From positions 26,863,654-26,927,653 of the forward strand of contig NC_091931.1 in NCBI RefSeq assembly GCF_041260155.1: a stretch of 64,000 nucleotides of DNA, in the 5' to 3' direction. Position numbers and translations under genes: made by a program. Source of the DNA: Ptychodera flava (lineage: Eukaryota; Hemichordata; Enteropneusta; Ptychoderidae). This document shows, one piece after another, positions 31,601-43,082 of the stretch; position 1 is the first letter of the stretch, and each line of letters starts with the position of its first letter. Under the pieces are notes generated by a model. The model worked only from the letters and a program-made list of their open reading frames with translations. It made no database searches and was not told the origin of the DNA.

Positions 31601-34600
31601 AAGCTGACATGCTATATCAGACACGTAACACTGCCACAGGATTCAGCATCGCATAAACTGCTTGGGTACAATAATCTGCCTTTTATTCATATTAACAAAA
31701 ATACATGGAAAGCGCCAAATCCCGTTTAGATCACCCAGTGATATATTCCAGGTACTGATGCTTACCTGCTGAAGGCCCTTTTCAGCTGCTTGTTCCATCA
31801 ATTCAACTGATTTCCTGGAATCTTTGGGCAATCCACCCAGGCCAAGTAAATAGAAGACAGCCAAGTTGTATAAAGCCATTGGATGTCCCTTTGCAGCTGC
31901 TAACTGGTAGTAATCAGCTGCCTGTAACAGACCAACAGGAGAAATGGATCAAATGTGTTCCTATCACTGAGATCAAACATGGGAGTTGTAACCCTTTCAC
32001 CACCATGGTCTAGCCCAAACCCATTGTTATCAATATTGATTGGGGACTTGTTTACAGGGAATTGGGGGTGAACAGCTTACATCATTCACTACCAGACTTT
32101 GGCACATTCCTTGGATTTTCAATGGTGTAGGTGAACTCCTACACAAGGAAAGGCATGACTGGATAAAAACGTCCAGCACATTTAAGATGGCCTGATACAC
32201 AGCACCGTACAGTCTTGTAGCCGGTAAGATTAAATTGTTTTTTTTAAATAAAGTAAAATCAGTGACTGTAGTTGACATTTTTACAGTGAGGGGGTAACTG
32301 AGGATCAATATCTGAATGAGGATGTTACTATGTTTTAGGAATCCCAGGCTTACAGCATCATTTAATGCATAATCAGCTGACTGATCATACATGAGGATGG
32401 AACAAGAACACATGGATGTAATCACATGACTATTGTCAGAAAAACAAAAATAAATCAAGCAAGGATTTCTAATCAACAGAAACTCTGGAAATGACAACAT
32501 ACCTTAGTGAGGCACTTTTTGACACCCCTGCCTTCTTCATAGCATAGACCAAGGTTGTACAGTGCTTTTGCATATCCCATGTCAGCTGCCTGGCGAAACT
32601 GTTCAGCTGCCTTCACAAGGCTGCCCTCTCTGGCGTAGTTGAGTCCCAGTGCATTGAGTACAATACCAGTGCTCTCATTTCCAAGAGACTCCAGCTGAGA
32701 TGTGGCTTCTGTGATGATCTCCTGAGGCTGTTCAAAAACAGTGAAGTCACAGTGAATAAGCCTGCAATGCTGGTGAACAACTCAATGTATCTAATGCTGA
32801 TAATTTAACTGCAACAAAATCAACCTTTCACTATGTGTTTCTGTGAAAAACATCTAATAAAACATCCCCCTGGTGGTAGCCAGTTTGTAAACAAAGAACA
32901 AAGCAACACACAAACAAAGCACTAGACTCTGTTGAAGCTGTGTTATCACTTAACTTTCCACTAACTACAAAAACCATGTACAAAGTCCGGTTTTACTTTG
33001 ATTGTATCTAACAAATCACGTTGAAAGAGGGAGTCTATGTAAAGTGTACCTTTTTTTCAATTCATATCAAATAGCATTAAGGTAGCGGTAAAGGCTAGAG
33101 CGTCAGTTATAAACTTCAATAAAAACTATAAAACATGAAAGAAGTCAACATTCTCTGTGGAATAAAAAAAACTAGACATTTGGGGTCATAAGCATTGCAG
33201 AGTTATAGCCCATTGAAACTTCTGAAAAACTGACCAAATAAGAGGAAGTTGGGGAGTCCTTAGTGTATTAACTATGGTAGAGGTCCCCTAGCTTTTAAAA
33301 AAATGTTTGAAAAGGGAAAGTCATTTTTTACTGTTTTTTAGGAAAGTTGACAAGGCAGTGCTTGCATTCAGAATGCGTGACTGCTATTATAAATGCATTT
33401 TTAGATTCTTTGAGTGTCAAAGAGGTGTCAAAAGTGAGATTAACCAAAAAGACTGCTCTTTGACTTCAAAAGAGGGGTGCAAATATGGCTTGTTTTCAAC
33501 AATTTTGACAGAATAACAGTTTTCCTACATAATTTTATACCAATTAAATCCAACCTTTGAAATGAGATATGGACATGGAATTTTTACAGCCTATTAACAA
33601 GGTTACAGATAAGATTTGTACGGCACAATTTTCCTGTATTTGAAGTACTTTTTGAAAAATCACATTTTGAAATTTGGAAGAATTTTTAATAATTTTTTGA
33701 TATGTAAACCCATGTAAAATCATAAAAACAAATTTTATTTACAAATCCTGCCGTAAAAATCTTACAATTAATAGTGTCAACATATTTATAACTAATTTGG
33801 TAATATTAATTTATTATTAAATTCAAAGATGTAAAAAAATATGAAAAATTAAATTTTAATATTGATTGGTGTCATATTTCAAAATCATGGCTACAAATAT
33901 ACAATTTTTATATTCTTTGGAGAAAGTATTAACTAAGGGAGTTATCCTGAAAATTTGAACTAAATATCTTGATTCTAACACTTGAAACTTGACATTAACT
34001 CTGAGAAAAGAATTGGTGCAAAAATAGCCTTTACCGCTACCTTAATTCTCGCAGGCTGCATTAACAATTCGTGATTGTATTTTTTTCAGAAACTTACTGT
34101 TTTAGCTTTTTGTGCAGAATCCTGTTGGTTTTTGCCTTCTTCCAGTATACTTCTGCGAGTTGTCATGCCAAGTCTTGAAGGTTTTGGCATAGCCCGTGCA
34201 AACCTGTACAGCGCACGACGGAATCTCTTCTTGTCATCATCACATTTCCACTGATCTAATTTGTTGAACTGTTTGGAGAGTTGTAGACTGACCAACAGAA
34301 CAGTTCCCTGAAAATGTACACGTCAAGATCAAAGTTTAGAAAGGTCTGTTGCAGGTGTTGAGGGCAACATCACTGATCCAGCACCAGTCTTCTGACATCT
34401 GGTGAAACTATATTCAAGCAATCTCTGTTATCAAGTGCCCATGCCCAAGTGTTATGTGTAAAAAGATAGGGTAGGACATTACTAGTGTATGTGACTTCTT
34501 AATATACAATGCACTGCTACACACCAACTCTCTACATTCCTATTTTGCATTTGTATGTATTTTCACCTTTAAAGGACCATCTGATGGCAGCCGGTCATTT

Positions 34601-36199
34601 CAGTTCTGGTTTACCAGTACCAATCACTTAGCTACATTTATTCAATCTACAATTACTTTAGCAGAATGTGAAAAAACATTCAGAGGATTGGTCCTATCAA
34701 TCTCTGGAGAAAAAAATTGTGTAGCGCTTAACGTACAGAGAGTCATACACACATCATGAACTGTCCCAAAACAGCCAATACGCCATATTTCCTATCTGTA
34801 TGGTAGGGTAGACTGGCAAAAACCAGAGTGAGCATTATTGTTAACATCACGCTTTGAAGTAGATAAAAGTAGTCTGACTGTTTTATCTGACTATTGTAAC
34901 AAATGTTGAGGCGGATGGTAAAACTGATAAAATTCATCCATTATCAGGGAACTCCGGTTGAAATCATAAAAATCAGTGGTGAGTTTATCTTACCCATCCT
35001 ATGGCTTCAAACATGCTATGCTTGCAACTGTCACATGAAGACCAGTTGAATCCTTGCCGGAAGCTATTCCAGTCTTCCCTGTCGTTGTGACTGCCGTTTC
35101 CAGCATCTCCCGAACCAACATCTTGGTGGTGTCTGAAAGCAAGACATATAAAATGGATGTAAATAAGCTAATTTTAAAAAAAGGTGTAATTCTATGCTGG
35201 TGGGTTGAACCTAGATAAAAACCTGTTTTGCGTCCAAGAAAACAAAATAACAAATTTACAACATTTCTATCTTTGTGCACTTTTGATATTTTACACACAA
35301 ATATCAATAGCTGACTTCCAATGGCCACTGAATGGATGATTGATCAAATCAAATCAATTGTAAATTGTAATTACTATGTAATCGCAGAGTAAAAACCTGT
35401 ATAGTAAATTTCTCACCTCAACCTAAAATGCCGATTCTCTCATAAGGAACACACAGGATGGACATACTTTGATCTCATACACACATATTTACAAGACACG
35501 TTTTCACAATGAAAACTACTGGTGAGTGACGGTGACGCAGCAAAGAACTCTCACAGAATTTGCATTACTGAAGTCCTTGGAACAGTGCCAAAATTTACCG
35601 GCAAGCGAACAGTAATCACTGATACACACAACTCTTACGCACACCACTAAATTGCAAGTACTTCATAAAACCACAAGATCATTGAAGTTCGTGTTGAAGG
35701 AAAGAAAGGTGTTGCACACAAACTCAAGTGTGTAAAAAATTATCACCGTTTTTATGTACTGCCTAACTCATGACAACAAAGTCGTTCTCACAATGACGTG
35801 ATGGTCATTGTTGATTCAAAGGTTGTTAGTTAAACAGCAATCGCATTTTTTCTTCGATAAGCCAAGCGCTCTTGTGCGTAGGCAGTACATTTTGAATCAT
35901 AAAAATATTATCATTACTGCAATAACATTTCCGGGTTTTTTTTACTTCATTTTGATAGAAAACCTGTGTTGAGCTTGATTGTCAAACCCTTCTCCATACA
36001 TATGAAAAGAAATGTCACGTAAATTCGTTCAACCAGTCTCTCCACAAACAGACAGAAAGAGGGGCTCAGTGGTTCACGTACCTTGCTACCTGCAGTTGTT
36101 GCTGACCACCACAACACCTTGGTATGACTGGTAGTCCCTGGTGTTCCTCCCGTCGTTTGTTCTGCTGCGAGACGTTGGTCGTACGGAGGGGCTGGCCAT
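28276..36199 (-). CDS. DELE1: DELE1-like mitochondrial stress relay protein with Sel1 repeats, complete, 9 exons
   Basis: Coding exons in transcript order: 36199-36090, 35132-34994, 34307-34098, 32727-32503, 31921-31766, 31106-31014, 30461-30302, 29427-29317, 28676-28276, giving 534 residues (human DELE1, 515). In mammals DELE1 is imported into mitochondria, cleaved by OMA1 under stress, and its C-terminal part oligomerises and activates HRI to trigger the integrated stress response. The N-terminus is Arg/Ser-rich with no acidic residue before residue 16, consistent with a presequence. [18 protein letters not shown] (about 80-97) matches human AISWGTLAVLALQLARQI. From about residue 185, Sel1-like repeats follow: [56 protein letters not shown] and [13 protein letters not shown]. 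The C-terminal tail is long and diverged. The start (CACCATGGC) is inferred from splice phase; the first exon is the least certain. Confidence 0.87.
29317..29427 (-). CDS. DELE1: DELE1 exon 8
   Basis: [20 protein letters not shown] through [10 protein letters not shown], the last Sel1-like helix pair. Donor GTAAGT, acceptor TTTACAG. Confidence 0.9.
29591..30275. repeat. 22-bp minisatellite (about 31 units) in DELE1 intron 7
   Basis: Tandem 22-bp unit containing GATCTGATTCTATCAGGG, with a BglII site (AGATCT) in most units. Variation is mostly confined to GGGC/GAGC and GAGAT/GAAAT. The homogeneous core suggests recent expansion. It starts within about 30 bp of the exon 7 donor site. Confidence 0.95.
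30302..30461 (-). CDS. DELE1: DELE1 exon 7
   Basis: 53 codons and one base: [20 protein letters not shown] through NELGLG. Best-conserved Sel1 repeat, aligning with human YHLGICYEKGLGVQRN. Donor GTGAGT, acceptor TTCTTAG. Confidence 0.94.
31014..31106 (-). CDS. DELE1: DELE1 exon 6
   Basis: 31 codons: [20 protein letters not shown] through EEGSKDE, a Sel1-type repeat aligning with human [20 protein letters not shown]. Acceptor CTGCAG, donor GTAGGT. Confidence 0.93.
31235..31509 (+). mobile_element. 275-bp TTAA-flanked MITE, copy B (piggyBac-like)
   Basis: Near-identical copy of 23362-23635 in DELE1 intron 5, flanked by TTAA at 31231-31234 and 31510-31513, with the same 14-bp ends CCCTTTTCCTGCCA/TGGCAGGAAAAGGG. 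Confidence 0.85.
31766..31921 (-). CDS. DELE1: DELE1 exon 5
   Basis: 52 codons: [20 protein letters not shown] through [10 protein letters not shown], a Sel1 repeat. Acceptor GTTACAG, donor GTAAGC. Confidence 0.95.
31993..32076 (-). mobile_element. Decayed relative of the 86-bp TTAA MITE
   Basis: Begins CCCTTTCACCACCATGGTCT and continues to CAGGGAATTGGGGGTG, the reverse orientation of 13468-13553. The right terminus has lost the inverted repeat. It lies in DELE1 intron 4. Confidence 0.6.
32503..32727 (-). CDS. DELE1: DELE1 exon 4
   Basis: 75 codons: [20 protein letters not shown], then the first clear Sel1 repeat ([20 protein letters not shown]) and [16 protein letters not shown]. Donor GTATGT. 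Confidence 0.95.
33081..34041 (+). mobile_element. 961-bp TTAA-flanked non-autonomous element, copy 1
   Basis: Bounded by GGTAGCGGTAAAGGCTA and TAGCCTTTACCGCTACC inverted repeats and TTAA at 33077-33080 and 34042-34045. A+T-rich interior, no coding potential. A nearly identical same-orientation copy lies at 55100-56057. It is in DELE1 intron 3, ending about 55 bp from the exon 3 donor. TTAA targeting recalls piggyBac, but the GGTAG terminus is not the usual CCC. Confidence 0.85.
34098..34307 (-). CDS. DELE1: DELE1 exon 3
   Basis: 70 codons: [14 protein letters not shown] (hydrophobic helix) followed by a basic region, [20 protein letters not shown]. Acceptor CAG, donor GTAAGT. Confidence 0.88.
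34994..35132 (-). CDS. DELE1: DELE1 exon 2
   Basis: One base plus 46 codons: [20 protein letters not shown], then [20 protein letters not shown] and FEAIGW. Ends in phase 0 at GTAAGA, directly continuing into GTVLLVS of exon 3. The more obvious ATG-initiated frame in this exon is not the coding one. Confidence 0.85.
36090..36199 (-). CDS. DELE1: DELE1 exon 1 (inferred start)
   Basis: ATG in CACCATGGC, 36 codons ([20 protein letters not shown]...) and AG before donor GTAGCA; the phase fits exon 2 exactly. Arg/Ser-rich composition suits a mitochondrial presequence. No close homology supports it, so an additional upstream exon is possible. Confidence 0.65.
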
Positions 36200-36293
36200 G
36201 GTGCAGATGTCTCAGCCCTGCTTGAACGAATCAAAATTACAGGATAGATATGATAATGGCGTGTGGGTACATAGTAAAATAAATAAACGTTCT

Positions 36294-36309
36294 CAACATG
36301 CGCATGTTG
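36294..36309. promoter_or_regulatory. NRF1-like palindrome upstream of DELE1
   Basis: CAACATGCGCATGTTG is a perfect 16-bp palindrome containing the NRF1-like core CATGCGCATG, about 95 bp upstream of the inferred DELE1 ATG. NRF1 regulates many nuclear genes for mitochondrial proteins. Confidence 0.45.
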
Positions 36310-36392
36310 GAGACGGTCACCTGAGTGAAAACTCGTTTCACCTTTGAAATGGATACACATGTATACTGTACACAAATGATGTCATCGATGTA

Positions 36393-36400
36393 TGACGTCA
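36393..36400. promoter_or_regulatory. CRE/ATF palindrome upstream of DELE1
   Basis: TGACGTCA, the full CREB/ATF site, sits about 195 bp upstream of the inferred DELE1 start. It is part of a larger inverted repeat AAATGATGTCAT...ATGACGTCATTT. bZIP control of a stress-response gene would be logical but is not shown. Confidence 0.4.
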
Positions 36401-39400
36401 TTTGTAAACCTTTGCAGAACAGAAGATGGACTTTCCCGCTAAATCGAAAGTAGTTTTTAATTTTCCGATAAAAAATCATCAATGCAGTTAATAACTCTCA
36501 TCAACGTGTTGAAATGAAATGTCAAGTAGTAACTTTCTTGCGATTCATTGCCCGATATCGACAGTTTCCGCTTCACGCCTGCCACTTGTCCTACACGAAA
36601 ACGATCCTGCTAAATTTTGGGTATTTTGACACACTAAAAGACGTCAGCCAGGGAAATTCATGGATAGCTTACCTCTTTGCACATTCTGCAATATCCTCCA
36701 CATCATGAATTCACGTAACACTTGCCATTACCGACAAAATTGTCGGTATTTACGGACACATTAACTCGTCGTTTTCCGTGCAGTGCACTGGCGTGCTACG
36801 GATTTGGATGAAGCAATCACCTGTCACATGACACGAGAAGCGCCCTCTAAATGTAGGTCATGGATAAATCAAACTCCAACTGGAACAGTCGGAACCACTC
36901 TCTGGGCAGCAGGTGAATCTTTCAATGGACAGTTTTGGTATTCTTTTCCGGGCTTCCCACTGCAAAGCCATTTTTATTTTATCTTCAAGGACTGTATGTG
37001 AAGTCAGTCAACAATGTCGTTGATGAACATTCAGTTTAGGTCAGCAGTTTGACAATTTAGGGCTAACATAATGTTACACCTACCTCCATGGTTACACAAA
37101 ACATTCAGTGATTTACCTCAATCATGGATGTAAATTTTTTTTTACACATCCATGCCTCGATGCACAGGGAGAACAAAATATTCTAGTTAAATAAGAGAAA
37201 GAAATTTTCAAAAATTCCCCGAAAAATGCGGCAACTGCCCTTAAAGGCAAGGAGGAATGGTGCCTACATCAATACTGTCTCACGACTTCATATTTCTGTA
37301 TGCTGTTGGCTGTTTGTGTTTCAATATTTTCTGTCAAATGTACGTGTGTAATATTGGCTTCAAAATTTGATGCACTTCAGTAAATTTAATTGTATCTTAT
37401 TTGCTGATGGACTGCATTCAAGCTATAAAATATTACTGTTCTTGCCTGTCCCCCCTTCAGATAAAAAATTAAAACTAAAATCTAGAACAGACATCAAAGA
37501 CACACATTACCTGGGTACTTATGTTTTAATAATTGTTTATTTGATGTTCTTCAATTCTGTTACACAGTGAACCATCTCTGCTGTGAAATATTTTTGCATC
37601 TGTACATCAGATCAATTTTCCGTAATGACATTTGCCAGTGCTTTGAACTGCCAAAACTAAGTTTCAACAAAACCGTAATTACTCTGGAGTAAATACAACA
37701 CATATGGTGACTCTGGAATATAATTTTACAACACAATGTAAAGGAAAAAATATATAGCATGATAAGTTACACTCTCGATCAGGAAATGTACAACAGATAT
37801 GATATAGAACACAACTTTTAAAGCAACGACCCTTGTTTGTGAAAGTGTTTATGCAACAGTCTAAAACATTTCTGAAGGCAGTTTTCATCTGCATTTCTGG
37901 ATTATAATGGTGTGATTTCAGCACATCTAACACTCACAACTGTTACCAATTCTGTGAACCAATAAACAGTTATGGCACTATGAAAACTTCAAATGTATAT
38001 TTCAATGTTTTTTTCAGAAAAATGTTCTTGATGTTCAGTCACTGAATTCCTACAGGTGGAAATGTTTCTAAGTCAACCTGGAGGACTTAAGATCGTCTTT
38101 TAGAAACAAAAGTGAGCAACGATACCACTACCCGTGAGGAAACTGAGATATTTATATAATGGACTACCTCGGCAATCAAACATAGGCACAATCGCTAAAG
38201 TTCAAAGCCACTGATTGACAATGGACGAAAAGTCAACTTACGATAAAATCCCTTTGGGTTACTACTAACAGCAAAACAAAACTACTGTCAACTGAAACTA
38301 TTTGAAATGATTTTAATTCATAAGAACCCTTTTGGATGTGAACAACAATTTTTCTTAGACTTTCACGCTGGTAAAGAGACAATAACTTTTGCAAGATACA
38401 TTCCAGAATCATTGACCTTTTCAATAATGAATTTTGGTAATGCCCCCCTTTTTTGCTTTCTGCAGCAAAGGTGGGACTCAACATAACCTAAAGGGAAGTG
38501 ATTACTGAACAGTAACTAGAAAATACTCAGTAAAGGACTTGCAGTATCTAATGCTCAAAGCAAAAAAATACTTTTCATTTCAGAAAGTATATTAATGAGC
38601 ACTGAGTATGCAAATGAAATGCTAATGACTCATTATCTATGGTAAATATTCATGTCATCAACATTGAACATTCTATGATTTGTAGTGCAGAAACAGTGCC
38701 TGAGCATATACTATCAACTCCGATCTATCTTTTGACCTACATTACCGGTATTAAAATCCGTGAAATTGACCAGGCGACTATATTTTGAAGATATGCCATA
38801 CGATGGGTCTGCAAGAATAATATTTTTTAGCACACGTGAAAAACTGCCATGTTGAGAAAGATCCTATTATGTATAACCTTGGCAATCAAAGGCAGTTTTG
38901 TAAAGGTAGCAATGATTTAAAGACAACAACAAGGAGTGATCATGTTTTGCAGAAAAGTTATCTGTCATATGCAGGCCAGTGAGACACAAAATCATGCCCA
39001 CTGGTATTTTGTTACATTTGGTAATGATAGACTGCTTGACATGTCCACCATCATCATTTCTTGTGAATATATCAGTAACATTGCACCTTCATCGGCATAT
39101 GCCATATTTTGACTTCTCTATTCTAACATTACTAGTGAGATCATACCCACAGAAAAATAAGGGTGCAGAGTGAATTCAACGATCAGATATCGTCTGAATC
39201 CCTTTCTTGTGCATTCACTTTCTGCATTATAATAATGTCTCGTGTGAACTATTATTTACTTTCATGTTTTTCTCAGCATCTGAAAAAAATCCAGCTGAAA
39301 TTTCATGGGGAGTTCATCCCCAAAAAGAAGAAAACCTAATATTACAGATGTGCATGCTCAGTACGTAGTACCCACATACAATGCAAACACATGAAATGTT

Positions 39401-42400
39401 TACAACCACTCAAGAAAACACTCAAGAATTGAAAAAATATAAAGTTTCCAATCACAGAAAAAACAAAACATACTAAAATCACAACACAGAGAGAAACACT
39501 TGGATATAGTTGCATAAAATATACACTTTTCATAAAGTCTACGTCAACACCGGAGGAACAAAACAGAATGGATTTCTACAGGGCAGACTTGAATGTAGCT
39601 TTGCTATCAGGTAGCTCCATTTTAGGGAAATCTCACTGGTAAGCAACCATCATCAGCAAAAGCCAAATCTATCTTGAAAAAATCACCCTTTACCGTTCAA
39701 AAAGTTTTACGGATAAACTAATAAACTAATAATAGTCTTTGGACTTTGAAGAAAAAAACTATGAAATTAACAAATTATTTCCTGACAGCCAATTTTTAGC
39801 TTGCCTTTTTCCAAATAAAATCATTGGAGCATTCAGACTTGAGGGTAACAATGTCGTCGATGACAGATTTGATGTTTCCAACACAAATATCAGTAAGAGT
39901 CAGTTTCCACAAACACAGTAAAACCATAGATGAAATTACATACTTTGGAATAAGCTTGAAGTTAAACATTTCTGAAAAGGTGTTTTGATTCACAGGAAAA
40001 TGCAAACAATAGGATATTTGTGAGAGTTTGATTAATTAGAGGATACTATGACAACAGTCAGAATTACAATTACGTCATTTGTACTTGGCATAGCCTACAA
40101 ACAATCCAATGGCTTTTCCTCTTATTATTCTTTTATGTATACTAGTAATTTGATGATATTTGGGGAAATTGACACAATGTCTCTATTGTTCTTACAGATC
40201 AAGATGACTATCAATTGATATATATTGCCTGAATCAATCTGGCAAATGTCCTAGAGAACCTAACATCACCAAGCAATGTTGCACTGTATCTAATAGACTA
40301 TACAGACTATGTATCAGAGTTTACTTAAGAAGAACCTGTCGCTGGCAAATAACAGAAAAATATTTGCACAGACTTGACAATGGTAATTCCATCATACCAG
40401 TATATTGATGACACAAATACAGCTATCTGATTGGTCGAGACATTCAAGTAACAGTGCTATATTTGCACGGTTGGTACAAGGCTTGAGCTCTCAGCTGGAG
40501 AAAACTTCCTTCTTTGACATTGCATGCCAGAATTTCAATATACTGTTATGATACAACAGTGATAAGCCAGGCCTCAGCAGCAGGTATACCACTCGGTTTT
40601 TGACCAGTTCATGCAATATAAGCACTCACTATTAATCGTGCATGTATGTTGTGAACTGGTCAAAGTCTTGTGGCGCTATTTATTGCCTACATATACCAGC
40701 ATATACCTTATAAGGGACACCGTCTTGTCTTATAGTGACATGTGCAATTTGCTAACGTTCCCAGTAATTCAGGTATTCAACTTTAACATGCATGGGCAAG
40801 ACTGCACAATACAAGGATGACATTGTCCAGCGTTCTTTGGGTGTGGTGGTACATTACCTGCTGGGGACATGAAAAGTAACACACCAGCAACTCACACACT
40901 TCACGTCTTTGGTCGTTGAAAGCTGACCACATGAGGGCAGCCTCACACGCTATTCTGGCTGATTACTAACACCAATGACTATGGAAAAAGAGTATAAAAG
41001 CAACACACGACTTTTGAAACTAAATCAGAAAAGTGATATGCCACCATCATGAAAGAATACATGTACAAATACTTTTATACATGAAGATATATTCGCAGCA
41101 ATCCTTCCAAAAGAACAGCGTTAAACTTCACCAATCGACAGCTGCTATCTGTTTTTGTAAAATTGTGAAATTTTGATAAATGTAAATGCTGGAAATCTGG
41201 AAGCTATCTCTAGGGTCAAAGTTGTTGCACTAATGACCATTATTAGCTAGATAGGTCTTGTACCTGCAATCTTTTGTGATTTGTGAAAATGTGATCTTTT
41301 TGCCATCTTGTTTTGGCAAGTTGGCATCATCATAAATCTATACATCCAAAGCTGTGAAAATAGGAGATATTGAAATCCTGTTGTCTTTTCTTTTTTTTTT
41401 GCCTTGGTTATTGAACATTACGATTGGAACTGTTTCAAGGAGCTTGTTCAGCACCTAATATATACCTTCACCATTGAAATTCCTGTTCAAGATCTCCAAC
41501 GTTCTTCCTGTTCTTTAGGAACAAACTAACATTCATAAAACCCAATTTCAATCACTAACTTTTACTTTGGGTTGAAAAAAGTATACATGAACTCACTGAA
41601 ATGTTTAAGTAAAATACAAGCCCTCTCACGAAAAAATATTAGCCTCAGGTTCTTGAGGGCGCTATTTACAACACTGGTTTCCAAGAGGTACATCTTGATC
41701 ACCTGCTATCTCAAAGAGTTTCACTTCCAAATTCTCACATCACCTGTCCACCCTTACGTCTTAATGGCACATTCCAGTGACTTGGTTCAGAAAGATTAAT
41801 AGAAGTTTAGTAGTGGAACAGTCCATTTAATGGTAAAGGGAGTGATAGGATCATATCATAAAACTTCAGAAGTTATCTAGGAAGATGAGCAAGTTGAAGT
41901 GATTTCAGGAGGTGATGCTAAATCTACTGTTTATATCCCTTTTATACCTACTCATTACACTACACAAAACCCAACAAGATCACAAAAATTCACACGAGCA
42001 TTGAACTAGATACGAAGAGTCCAGGTATTTGCACAATTTTTACCCGATATCTCTCCTACTTTGTAAGTTTTTAAAACCCAGCAGAGATGAATGCTGAAGA
42101 CAGAACTGCCACTTCTCTATGAAAGTAAGCTCAAATAACCTTTGCATAGTTTGGTCATTGTATAAATATCTCTACAACAATACACGTTGGGGGCGCTGTG
42201 CATGGACTACAGGATACACATGCAGGTCTGTATTGGCCAACTGTAAGGGAAAGAAAACCCAAGAAACAAGCCAGCTGTGACCGAACCAGCATGTTGTATG
42301 ATCTGAGATCAATCTGGTGACAGCCAAGACTTTCAAAATCAAAGCCACACAGAAAGCCCTTGAAGGTATATGTTCAATATTATCTTATTTTATACCTTTT

Positions 42401-42930
42401 GGCACACACTATAATATAAACATCACACCCTCCACCATTTCCAAAAACAAAAACCCCAAATTTTCAGTTTCTGAAAGAATTGCACATTATTTTCCATTCT
42501 GTCAAAAATCTAGCATGAATGCTCTGAGGACAACAGATTGGTTTTTGTAAAATCTCTGGATGGGTGGGAAAATATGACCTGAAAACAACACCATGTATCT
42601 ACGAGGCGAGTGATTTTCACCAAGCCATGCTTACAGTCGTTTGTCTCAATATATCATGACTTGTAAATCAACCTGGCAAATCATTTTGTCATCATTAAGA
42701 AATCTCTTCATAGCTTTTGACGAACATGGCAGTTTCTTCTCCACCACGGCAAGTGAACATACACACAGATGTGGTTTCCCCGGCAACCATTTGCATCACT
42801 ACTATTTCAATGGCTGCTATGGCAACACACTACGAAATCACTAGCTGTTTTACAATCAGTTCTTTTGCTGCCCATTGAGGCAAAGTATCATTTCTATCAT
42901 CGGGCTGTACTTTCAACAAACACATCTTGC

Positions 42931-43082
42931 TCAGTTGGATGAGGTGCTGGCTTCTAATTCTCTGCTCTCTAGGGTCATGTTTTCCAGCATCTTCAGTGAC
43001 GCCTGTAGTTGAATGTTGACGTGCATGAGTCGCCTGCACACATCAGAGAGGTCATGCTCTGGTCTTGTGATGATCAGCACCC
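42931..43082 (-). CDS. FRY: FRY last exon and stop
   Basis: GVLIITRPEHDLSDVCRRLM through NMTLESRELEASTSSN and TGA. It aligns in position with the vertebrate end (NLEIRESLRMVQSYQ) but is diverged. Acceptor GTCGCCAG. Confidence 0.85.

Larger units (their letters stand above)
36200..42930. other. DELE1-FRY intergenic region
   Basis: 6.7 kb between two minus-strand genes. It must contain the FRY 3' UTR (right side) and the DELE1 promoter (left side). A candidate FRY polyadenylation hexamer on the minus strand is TTTATT at 40679-40684. About 36280-36800 is CpG-richer and carries candidate promoter motifs and a short palindrome (36729-36748). No exon or named repeat was recognised from 37000 to 42900. 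Confidence 0.6.

Noticed and set aside
35947-36375. 142-codon minus-strand frame across DELE1 exon 1
   Set aside because: Wrong phase for exon 2 and no homology; the in-phase ATG at 36199 with donor GTAGCA fits better.
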